A stretch of 64,000 nt of DNA, taken from positions 110,964,542 to 111,028,541 of the forward strand of contig OV050032.1 of assembly GCA_920105625.2 (NCBI GenBank), written 5' to 3'. Numbering within the stretch: position 1 is the first letter of the stretch; each line of letters opens with the position of its first letter. The position numbers and the translations under genes were made by a program. Origin of the DNA: Clusia tigrina (Eukaryota > Arthropoda > Insecta > Diptera > Clusiidae). The notes beneath the pieces were generated by a model. The model was not told where the DNA came from and made no database searches. It was given only the letters and a program-made list of their open reading frames with translations. Positions 24,518-36,800 of this stretch are shown here, one piece after another.

Positions 24518-27500
24518 TTGCAACATACTTGTAACTTTTTACTGGAGCGTCATAAAACCTTGAAATTTTGTAACAATAAAGTACTCGAGTCTCTTGTCAA
24601 TTTAAGCTATCGCTCAAAGCTATGCTACCCTTGAGTCCCAAATCAAACACTGATATAACTTCAAATGGCCCTAACTTTTATACGGTACGTCCTACACCAA
24701 TCAAAGTTTGCAACATACAAATGCTTGTAACTTTTTACTGGAGCGTCATAAAACATTGAAATTTTGTAACAATAAAGTACTCGAGTCTCTGGTTAATTTA
24801 GGCCATCGCTCAAAGCTATGCTACCCTTGAGTCCCATATCAAACACTGATAAAACTTCAAACGCCCCTAACTTCTATACGGTACGTCCTACACCTATCAA
24901 AGTTTGCAACATACAAATGCTTGTAACTTTTTACTGGAGCGCCATAAAACCTTGAAATTTTGTAACAATAAAGTACTCGAGCCTCTTGTCAATTTAAGCC
25001 ATCGCTCAAAGCTATGCTACCATTGAGTCCCAAATCAAACACTGATAAAACTTCAAACGCCCCTAACTTCTTTACGGTACGTCCTACACCTATCATAGTT
25101 TGCAACATACAAATGCTTGTATCTTTTACTGGAGCGTCATAAAACCTTGAAATTTTGTAACAATAAAGTACTCGAGCCTCTTGTCTGGAGCGTCATAAAA
25201 CCTTGAAATTTTGTAACAATAAATTACTCGAGCCTCTTGTCAATTTAAGCTATCGCTCAAAGCTATGCTACCCTAGAGTCCCAAATCAAACACTGATAAA
25301 ACTTCAAACGCCCCTAACGTCTTTACGGTACGTCCTACACCTATCAAAGTTTGCAACATACAAATGCTTGTAACTTTTTACTGGAGCGTCATAAAACCTT
25401 GAAATTTTGTAACAATAAAGTACTCGAGCCTCTTGTCAATTTAAGCCATCGCTCAAAGCTATGCTACCGTTGAGTCCCAAATCAAACACTGATAAAACTT
25501 CAAACGCCCCTAACTTCTATACGGTACGTCCTACACCTATCAAAGTTGGCAACATACAAATGCTTGTAACTTTTTACTGGAGCGTCATAAAACCTTGAAA
25601 TTTTGTAACAATAAAGTACTCGAGATTCTTGGCAATTTAGGCCATCGCTCAAAGCTATGCTACCCTTGAGTCCCAAATCAAATACTGATAAAATTTCAAA
25701 CGCCCCTAACTTCTATACGGTACGTCCTACACCTATCAAAGTTGGCAACATACAAATGCTTGTAACTTTTTACTGGAGCGTCATAAAACCTTGAAATTTT
25801 GTAACAATAAAGTACTCGACCCTCTTGTCAATTTAAGCCATCGCACAAAGCTATGCTACCATAGAGTCCCAAATCAAACACTGATAAAACTTCAAACGCC
25901 TCTAACTTCTTTACGGTACGTCCTACACCTATCAAAGTTTGCAACATACTTGTAACTTTTTACTGGAGCGTCATAAAACCTTGAAATTTTGTAACAATAA
26001 AGTACTCGAGTCTCTTGTCAATTTAAGCTATCGCTCAAAGCTATGCTACCCTTGAGTCCCAAATCAAACACTGATATAACTTCAAATGGCCCTAACTTTT
26101 ATACGGTACGTCCTACACCTATCAAAGTTGGCAACATACAAATGCTTGTAACTTTTTACTGGAGCGTCATAAAACCTTGAAATTTTGTAACAATAAAGTA
26201 CTCGAGTCTCTGGTCAATTTAGGCCATCGCTCAAAGCTAAGCTACCCTTGAGTCCCAAATCAAATACTGATAAAATTTCAAACGCCCCTAACTTCTATAC
26301 GGTACGTCCTACACCTATCAAAGTTGGCAACATACAAATGCTTGTAACTTTTTACTGGAGCGTCATAAAACCTTGAAATTTTGTAACAATAAAGTACTCG
26401 ACCCTCTTGTCAATTTAAGCCATCGCTCAAAGCTATGCTACCATAGAGTCCCAAATCAAACACTGATAAAACTTCAAACGCCTCTAACTTCTTTACGGTA
26501 CGTCCTACACCTATCAAAGTTTGCAACATACTTGTAACTTTTTACTGGAGCGTCATAAAACCTTGAAATTTTGTAACAATAAAGTACTCGAGTCTCTTGT
26601 CAATTTAAGCTATCGCTCAAAGCTATGCTACCCTTGAGTCCCAAATCAAACACTGATAAAACTTCAAATGGCCCTAACTTTTATACGGTACGTCCTACAC
26701 CAATCAAAGTTTGCAACATACAAATGCTTGTAACTTTTTACTGGAGCGTCATAAAACATTGAAATTTTGTAACAATAAAGTACTCGACCCTCTTGTCAAT
26801 TTAAGCCATCGCTCAAAGCTATGCTACCATAGAGTCCCAAATCAAACACTGATAAAACTTCAAACGCCTCTAACTTCTTTACGGTACGTCCTACACCTAT
26901 CAAAGTTTGCAACATACTTGTAACTTTTTACTGGAGCGTCATAAAACCTTGAAATTTTGTAACAATAAAGTACTCGAGTCTCTTGTCAATTTAAGCTATC
27001 GCTCAAAGCTATGCTACCCTTGAGTCCCAAATCAAACACTGATATAACTTCAAATGGCCCTAACTTTTATACGGTACGTCCTACACCAATCAAAGTTTGC
27101 AACATACAAATGCTTGTAACTTTTTACTGGAGCGTCATAAAACATTGAAATTTTGTAACAATAAAGTACTCGAGTCTCTGGTCAATTTAGGCCATCGCTC
27201 AAAGCTAAGCTACCCTTGAGTCCCAAATCAAACACTGATAAAACTTCAAACGCCCCTAACTTCTATACGGTACGTCCTACACCTATCAAAGTTGGCAACA
27301 TACAAATGCTTGTAACTTTTTACTGGAGCGTCATAAAACCTTGAAATTTTGTAACAATAAAGTACTCGAGATTCTTGGCAATTTAGGCCATCGCTCAAAG
27401 CTATGCTACCCTTGAGTCCCAAATCAAATACTGATAAAATTTCAAACGCCCCTAACTTCTATACGGTACGTCCTACACCTATCAAAGTTGGCAACATACA

Positions 27501-28125
27501 AATGCTTGTAACTTTTTACTGGAGCGTCATAAAACCTTGAAATTTTGTAACAATAAAGTACTCGACCCTCTTGTCAATTTAAGCCATCGCTCAAAGCTAT
27601 GCTACCATAGAGTCCCAAATCAAACACTGATAAAACTTCAAACGCCTCTAACTTCTTTACGGTACGTCCTACACCTATCAAAGTTTGCAACATACTTGTA
27701 ACTTTTTACTGGAGCGTCATAAAACCTTGAAATTTTGTAACAATAAAGTACTCGAGTCTCTTGTCAATTTAAGCTATCGCTCAAAGCTATGCTACAATTG
27801 AGTCCCTAATCAAACACTGATAAAACTTCAAACGCCCCTAACTTCTTTACGGTACGTCCTACACCTATCATAGTTTGCAACATACAAATGCTTGTATCTT
27901 TTACTGGAGCGTCATAAAACCTTGAAATTTTGTAACAATAAAGTACTCGAGCCTCTTGTCTGGAGCGTCATAAAACCTTGAAATTTTGTAACAATAAAGT
28001 ACTCGAGCCTCTTGTCAATTTAAGCTATCACTCAAAGCTATGCTACCCTTGAGTCCCAAATCAAACACTGATAAAACTTCAAATGGCCCTAACTTATTTA
28101 CGGTACGTCCTACACCTATCAAAGT
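24518..28125 (+). repeat. Short M-N-O cycles, about 582-bp period
   Basis: Starts: 24518 (N), 24708 (O/P mixture, CTGGTTAATTTAGG), 24904 (Q), 25100 (R), 25351 (S), 25547 (J), 25743 (M), 25939 (N), 26129 (O-like), 26325 (M), 26521 (N), 26711 (O/M hybrid), 26907 (N), 27097 (O), 27293 (J), 27489 (M), 27685 (N/Q hybrid) and 27875 (R). The M-N-O unit is three monomers minus the 6-bp N deletion, 582 bp. The J end in this block reads AAATACTGATAAAATTTC. Confidence 0.82.
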
Positions 28126-30876
28126 TTGCAACATAGAAATGCTTGTAACTTTTTACTGCAGCGTCATAAAACCTTGAAATTTTGTAACAATAAAGTACTC
28201 GAGCCTCTTGTCAAATTAAGCTATCGCTCAAAGCTATGCTACCCTAGAGTCCCAAATCAAACACTGATAAAACTTCAAACGCCCCTAACGTCTTTACGGT
28301 ACGTCCTACACCTATCAAAGTTTGCAACATACAAATGCTTGTAACTTTTTACTGGAGCGCCATAAAATCTTGAAATTTTGTAACAATAAAGTACTCGATC
28401 ATCTTGTCAATTTAAGCCATCGCTCAAAGCTATGCTACCCTAGAGTCCCAAATCAAACACTGATAAAACTTCAAATGGCCCTAACTTCTTTACGGTACGT
28501 CCTACACCTATCCAAGTTTGCAACATTCAAATGCTTGTAACTTTTTACTGGAGCGTCATAAAACCTTCAAATTTTGTAACAATAAAGTACTCGAGCCTCT
28601 TGTCAATTTAGGCCATCGTTCAAAGCTATGCTACCCTAGAGTCCCAAATCAAACACTGATAAAACTTCAAACGCCTCTAACTTCTTTACGGTACGTCCTA
28701 CACCTATCAAAGTTTGCAACATACTTGTAACTTTTTACTGGAGCGTCATAAAACCTTGAAATTTTGTAACAATAAAGTACTCGAGTCTCTTGTCAATTTA
28801 AGCTATCGCTCAAAGCTATGCTACCCTTGAGTCCCAAATCAAACACTGATATAACTTCAAATGGCCCTAACTTTTATACGGTACGTCCTACACCAATCAA
28901 AGTTTGCAACATACAAATGCTTGTAACTTTTTACTGGAGCGTCATAAAACATTGAAATTTTGTAACAATAAAGTACTCGAGTCTCTGGTTAATTTAGGCC
29001 ATCGCTCAAAGCTATGCTAGCCTTGAGTCCCATATCAAACACTGATAAAACTTCAAACGCCCCTAACTTCTATACGGTACGTCCTACACCTATCAAAGTT
29101 TGCAACATACAAATGCTTGTAACTTTTTACTGGAGCGCCATAAAACCTTGAAATTTTGTAACAATAAAGTACTCGAGCCTCTTGTCAATTTAAGCCATCG
29201 CTCAAAGCTATGCTACCCTTGAGTCCCATATCAAACACTGATAAAACTTCAAACGCCCCTAACTTCTATACGGTACGTCCTACACCTATCAAAGTTTGCA
29301 ACATACAAATGCTTGTATCTTTTACTGGAGCGTCATAAAACCTTGAAATTTTGTAACAATAAAGTACTCGAGCCTCTTGTCTGGAGCGTCATAAAACCTT
29401 GAAATTTTGTAACAATAAAGTACTCGAGCCTCTTGTCAATTTAAGCTATCGCTCAAAGCTATGCTACCCTAGAGTCCCAAATCAAACACTGATAAAACTT
29501 CAAACGCCCCTAACGTCTTTACGGTACGTCCTACACCTATCAAAGTTTGCAACATACAAATGCTTGTAACTTTTTACTGGAGCGTCATAAAACCTTGAAA
29601 TTTTGTAACAATAAAGTACTCGAGCCTCTTGTCAATTTAAGCCATCGCTCAAAGCTATGCTACCCTTGAGTCCCAAATCAAACACTGATAAAACTTCAAA
29701 CGCCCCTAACTTCTATACGGTACGTCCTACACCTATCAAAGTTGGCAACATACAAATGCTTGTAACTTTTTACTGGAGCGTCATAAAACCTTGAAATTTT
29801 GTAACAATAAAGTACTCGAGATTCTTGGCAATTTAGGCCATCGCTCAAAGCTATGCTACCCTTGAGTCCCAAATCAAATACTGATAAAATTTCAAACGCC
29901 CCTAACTTCTATACGGTACGTCCTACACCTATCAAAGTTTGCAACATACAAATGCTTGTAACTTTTTACTGGAGCGTCATAAAACCTTGAAATTTTGTAA
30001 CAATAAAGTACTCGACCCTCTTGTCAATTTAAGCCATCGCTCAAAGCTATGCTACCATAGAGTCCCAAATCAAACACTGATAAAACTTCAAACGCCTCTA
30101 ACTTCTTTACGGTACGTCCTACACCTATCAAAGTTTGCAACATACTTGTAACTTTTTACTGGAGCGTCATAAAACCTTGAAATTTTGTAACAATAAAGTA
30201 CTCGAGTCTCTTGTCAATTTAAGCTATCGCTCAAAGCTATGCTACCCTTGAGTCCCAAATCAAACACTGATATAACTTCAAATGGCCCTAACTTTTATAC
30301 GGTACGTCCTACACCAATCAAAGTTTGCAACATACAAATGCTTGTAACTTTTTACTGGAGCGTCATAAAACATTGAAATTTTGTAACAATAAAGTACTCG
30401 AGTCTCTGGTCAATTTAGGCCATCGCTCAAAGCTATGCTACCCTTGAGTCCCATATCAAACACTGATAAAACTTCAAACGCCCCTAACTTCTATACGGTA
30501 CGTCCTACACCTATCAAAGTTTGCAACATACAAATGCTTGTAACTTTTTACTGGAGCGCCATAAAACCTTGAAATTTTGTAACAATAAAGTACTCGAGTC
30601 TCTTGTCAATTTAAGATATCGCTCAAAGCTATGCTACCCTTGAGACCCAAATCAAACACTGATAAAACTTCAAATGGCCCTAACTTTTATACGGTACGTC
30701 CTACACCAATCAAAGTTTGCAACATACAAATGCTTGTAACTTTTTACTGGAGCATCATAAAACATTGAAATTTTGTAACAATAAAGTACTCGAGTCTCTG
30801 GTCAATTTAGGCCATCGCTCAAAGCTATGCTACCCTTGAGTCCCAAATCAAACACTGATAAAACTTCAAACGCCCC
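28126..30876 (+). repeat. A-I-L/M-N-O-S/P-R-S-J-M-N-O-N-O series
   Basis: Starts: 28126 (A), 28322 (I), 28518 (L/M hybrid), 28714 (N), 28904 (O/P), 29100, 29296 (R), 29547 (S), 29743 (J), 29939 (M), 30135 (N), 30325 (O/P), 30521 (N) and 30717 (O, GAGCATCATAAAAC). Two N-O pairs follow each other at the right end. The unit at 30521 has an I/Q-type left part (GCGCCATAAAACC) and an N right part (TTTAAGATATC, GAGACCC). Confidence 0.78.
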
Positions 30877-33800
30877 TAACTTCTTTACGGTACGTCCTAC
30901 ACCTATCATAGTTTGCAACATACAAATGCTTGTATCTTTTTACTGGAGCGTCATAAAACCTTGAAATTTTGTAACAATAAAGTACTCGAGCCTCTTGTCT
31001 GGAGCGTCATAAAACCTTGAAATTTTGTAACAATAAAGTACTCGAGCCTCTTGTCAATTTAAGCTATCGTTCAAAGCTATGCTACCCTAGAGTCCCAAAT
31101 CAAACACTGATAAAACTTCAAACGCCCCTAACGTCTTTACGGTACGTCCTACACCTATCAAAGTTTGCAACATACAAATGCTTGTAACTTTTTACTGGAG
31201 CGTCATAAAACCTTGAAATTTTGTAACAATAAAGTACTCGAGCCTCTTGTCAATTTAAGCCATCGCTCAAAGCTATGCTACCCTTGAGTCCCAAATCAAA
31301 CACTGATAAAACTTCAAACGCCCCTAACTTCTATACGGTACGTCCTACACCTATCAAAGTTGGCAACATACAAATGCTTGTAACTTTTTACTGGAGCGTC
31401 ATAAAACCTTGAAATTTTGTAACAATAAAGTACTCGAGATTCTTGGCAATTTAGGCCATCGCTCAAAGCTATGCTACCCTTGAGTCCCAAATCAAACACT
31501 GATAAAACTTCAAATGGCTCTAACTTCTTTACGGTACGTCCTACACCTATCAAAGTTTGCAACATACAAATGCTTGTAACTTTTTACTGGAGCGTCATAA
31601 AACCTTGAAATTTTGTAACAATAAAGTACTCGAGCCTCTTGTCAATTTAAGCTATCGCTCAAAGCTATGCTACCCTAGAGTCCAAAATCAAACACTGATA
31701 AAACTTCAAACGCCCCTAACGTCTTTACGGTACGTCCTACACCTATCAAAGTTTGCAACATACAAATGCTTGTAACTTTTTACTGGAGCGTCATAAAACC
31801 TTGAAATTTTGTAACAATAAAGTACTCGAGCCTCTTGTCAATTTAAGCCATCGCTCAAAGCTATGCTACCCTAGAGTCCCAAATCGAACACTGATAAAAC
31901 TTCAAATGGCCCTAACTTCTATACGGTACGTCCTACACCTATCAAAGTTTGATACATACAAATGCTTGTAACTTTTTACTGGAGCGTCATAAAACCTTGA
32001 AATTTTGTAACAATAAAGTACACGAGTCTCTTGTCAATTTAAGCTATCGCACAAAGCTATGCTACCCTTGAGTCCCAAATCAAACACTGATAAAACTTCA
32101 AACGCCCCTAACTTCTATACGGTACGTCCTACACCTATCAAAATTTGCAACATACAAATGCTTGTAACTTTTTACTGGAGCGTCATAAAACCTGGAAATT
32201 TTGTAACAATAAAGTACTCGAGCCTCTTGTCAATTTAAGCTATCGTTCAAAGCTATGCTACCCTAGAGTCCCAAATCAAACACTGATAAAACTTCAAACG
32301 CCCCTAACTTCTATACGGTACGTCCTACACCTATCAAAGTTTGCAACATACAAATGCTTGTAACTTTTTACTGGAGCGTCATAAAACCTTGAAATTTTGT
32401 AACAATAAAGTACTCGAGCATCTTGTCAATTTAAGCCATCGCTCAAAGCTATGCTACCCTTGAGTCCCAAATCAAACACTGATAAAACTTCAAATTGCCC
32501 TAACTTCTTTACGGTACGGCTTTCACCTATCAAAGTTTGCAACATACAAATGCTTGTAACTTTTTACTGGAGCGTCATAAAACCTTGAAATTTTGTAACA
32601 ATAAAGTACCCGAGCATCTTGTCAATTTAAGCCATCGCTCAAAGCTATGCTACCCTTGAGTCCCAAATCAAACACTGATAAAACTCCAAATGACCCTAAC
32701 ATCTATATGGTACGTCCTACACCTATCAAAGTTGGCAACATACAAATGCTTGTAACTTTTTACTGGAGCGTCATAAAACCTTGAAATTTTGTAACAATAA
32801 AGTACTCGAGCCTCTTGGCAATTTAGGCCATCGCTCAAAGCTATGCTACCCTTGAGTACAAAATCAAACACTGATAAAACTTCACACGCCCCTAACTTCT
32901 ATACGGTACGTCCTACACCTATCAAAGTTGGCAACATACAAATGCTTGTAACTTTTTACTGGAGCGTCATAAAACATTGAAATTTTGTAACAATAAAGTA
33001 CTCGAGCCTCTTGTCAATTTAAGCTATCGCTCAAAGCTATGCTACCCTAGAGTCCCAAATCAAACACTGATAAAACTTCAAACGCCCCTAACGTCTTTAC
33101 GGTACGTCCTACACCTATCAAATTTTGCAACATACAAATGCTTGTAACTTTTTACTGGAGCGTCATAAAACCTTGAAATTTTGTAACAATAAAGTACTCG
33201 ATCATCTTGTCAATTTAAGCCATCGCTCAAAGCTATGCTACCCTAGAGTCCCAAATCAAACACTGATAAAACTTCAAATGGCCCTAACTTCTTTACGGTA
33301 CGTCCTACACCTATCAAAGTTTGCAACATTCAAATGCTTGTAACTTTTTACTGGAGCGTCATAAAACCTTGAAATTTTGTAACAATAAAGTACTCGAGCC
33401 TCTTGTCAATTTAGGCCATCGTTCAAAGCTATGCTACCCTAGAGTCCCAAATCAAACACTGATAAAACTTCAAACGCCCCTAACTTCTATACGGTACGTC
33501 CTACACCTATCAAAGTTTGCAACATACAAATGCTTGTAACTTTTTACTGGAGCGTCATAAAACCTTGAAATTTTGTAACAATAAAGTACTCGAGCCTCTT
33601 GTCAATTTAAGCCATCGCTCAAAGCTATGCTACCATAGAGTCCCAAATCAAACACTGATAAAACTTCAAACGCCTCTAACTTCTTTACGGTACGTCCTAC
33701 ACCTATCAAAGTTTGCAACATACTTGTAACTTTTTACTGGAGCGTCATAAAACCTTGAAATTTTGTAACAATAAAGTACTCGAGTCTCTTGTCAATTTAA

Positions 33801-36800
33801 GCTATCGCTCAAAGCTATGCTACCCTTGAGTCCCAAATCAAACACTGATATAACTTCAAATGGCCCTAACTTTTATACGGTACGTCCTACACCAATCAAA
33901 GTTTGCAACATACAAATGCTTGTAACTTTTTACTGGAGCGTCATAAAACATTGAAATTTTGTAACAATAAAGTACTCGAGTCTCTGGTCAATTTAGGCCA
34001 TCGCTCAAAGCTATGCTACCCTTGAGTCCCAAATCAAACACTGATAAAACTTCAAACGCCCCTAACTTCTTTACGGTACGTCCTACACCTATCAAAGTTT
34101 GCAACATACAAATGCTTGTACTGGAGCGTCATTAAACCTTGAAATTTTGTAACAATAAAGTACGCGAGCCTCTTGTCAATTTAAGCCATCGCTCAAAGCT
34201 ATGCTACCCTTGAGTCCCATATCAAACACTGATAAAACTTCAAACGCCCCTAACTTATATACGGTACGTCCTACACCTATCAAAGTTTGCAACATACAAA
34301 TGCTTGTAACTTTTTACTGGAGCGCCATAAAACCTTGAAATTTTGTAACAATAAAGTACTCGAGCCTCTTGTCAATTTAAGCCATCGCTCAAAGCTATGC
34401 TACCATTGAGTCCCAAATCAAACACTGATAAAACTTCAAACGCCCCTAACTTCTTTACGGTACGTCCTACACCTATCATAGTTTGCAACATACAAATGCT
34501 TGTATCTTTTACTGGAGCGTCATAAAACCTTGAAATTTTGTAACAATAAAGTACTCGAGCCTCTTGTCTGGAGCGTCATAAAACCTTGAAATTTTGTAAC
34601 AATAAAGTACTCGAGCCTCTTGTCAATTTAAGCTATCGCTCAAAGCTATGCTACCCTAGAGTCCCAAATCAAACACTGATAAAATTTCAAACGCCCCTAA
34701 CTTCTATACGGTACGTCCTACACCTATCAAAGTTGGCAACATACAAATGCTTGTAACTTTTTACTGGAGCGTCATAAAACCTTGAAATTTTGTAACAATA
34801 AAGTACTCGACCCTCTTGTCAATTTAAGCCATCGCTCAAAGCTATGCTACCATAGAGTCCCAAATCAAACACTGATAAAAGTTCAAACGCCTCTAACTTC
34901 TTTACGGTACGTCCTACACCTATCAAAGTTTGCAACATACAAATACTTGTAACTTTTTACTGGAGCGTCATAAAACCTTGAAATTTTGTAACAATAAAGT
35001 ACTCGAGTCTCTTGTCAATTTAAGCTATCGCTCAAAGCTATGCTACCCTTGAGTCCCAAATCAAACACTGATAAAACTTCAAATGGCCCTAACTTTTATA
35101 CGGTACGTCCTACACCAATCAAAGTTTGCAACATACAAATGCTTGTAACTTTTTACTGGAGCGTCATAAAACATTGAAATTTTGTAACAATAAAGTACTC
35201 GAGTCTCTGGTCAATTTAGGCCATCGCTCAAAGCTATGCTACCCTTGAGTCCCAAATCAAACACTGATAAAACTTCAAACGCCCCTAACTTCTTTACGGT
35301 ACGTCCTACACCTATCATAGTTTGCAACATACAAATGCTTGTATCTTTTTACTGGAGCGTCATAAAACCTTGAAATTTTGTAACAATAAAGTACTCGAGC
35401 CTCTTGTCTGGAGCGTCATAAAACCTTGAAATTTTGTAACAATAAAGTACTCGAGCCTCTTGTCAATTTAAGCTATCGCTCAAAGCTATGCTACCCTAGA
35501 CTCCCAAATCAAACACTGATAAAACTTCAAACGCCCCTAACGTCTTTACGGTACGTCCTACACCTATCAAAGTTTGGAACATACAAATGCTTGTAACTTT
35601 TTACTGGAGCGTCATAGAACCTTGAAATTTTGTAACAATAAAGTACTCGAGCCTCTTGTCAATTTAAACCATCGCTCAAAGCTATGCTACCCTTGAGTCT
35701 CAAATCAAACACTGATAAAACTTCAAACGCCCCTAACTTCTATACGGTACGTCCTACACCTATCAAAGTTGGCAACATACAAATGCTTGTAACTTTTTAC
35801 TGGAGCGTCATAAAACCTTGAAATTTTGTAACAATAAAGTACTCGAGATTCTTGGCAATTTAGGCCATCGCTCAAAGCTATGCTACCCTTGAGTCCCAAA
35901 TCAAACACTGATAAAATTTCAAACGCCCCTAACTTCTATACGGTACGTCCTACACCTATCAAAGTTGGCAACATACAAATGCTTGTAACTTTTTACTGGA
36001 GCGTCATAAAACCTTGAAATTTTGTAACAATAAAGTACTCGACCCTCTTGTCAATTTAAGCCATCGCCCAAAGCTATGCTACCATAGAGTCCCAAATCAA
36101 ACACTGATAAAACTTCAAAAGCCTCTAACTTCTTTACGGTACGTCCTACACCTATCAAAGTTTGCAACATACAAATACTTGTAACTTTTTACTGGAGCGT
36201 CATAAAACCTTGAAATTTTGTAACAATAAAGTACTCGAGTCTCTTGTCAATTTAAGCTATCGCTCAAAGCTATGCTACCCTTGAGTCCCAAATCAAACAC
36301 TGATGAAACTTCAAATGGCCCTAACTTTTATACGGTACGTCCTACACCAGTCAAAGTTTGCAACATACAAATGCTTGTAACTTTTTACTGGAGCGTCATA
36401 AAACATTGAAATTTTGTAACAATAAAGTACTCGAGTCTCTGGTCAATTTAGGCCATCGCTCAAAGCTATGCTACCCTTGAGTCCCAAATCAAAAACTGAT
36501 AAAACTTCAAACGCCCCTAACTTCTTTACGGTACGTCCTACACCTATCATAGTTTGCAACATACAAATGCTTGTATCTTTTTACTGGAGCGTCATAAAAC
36601 CTTGAAATTTTGTAACAATAAAGTACTCGAGCCTCTTGTCTGGAGTGTCATAAAACCTTGAAATTTTGTAACAATAAAGTACTCGAGCCTCTTGTCAATT
36701 TAAGCTATCGCTCAAAGCTATGCTACCCTAGAGTCCCAAATCAAACACTGATAAAACTTCAAACGCCCCTAACGTCTTTACGGTACGTCCTACACCTATC

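Noticed and set aside
31314..31565. Open frames of 61-83 residues on the - strand, mostly in J units
   Set aside because: They depend on class J or G marks that remove stops, most start at GTG, and the same sequence is broken by stops in other classes. There are no recognisable domains, ribosome-binding or splice context, so I treat them as chance frames.
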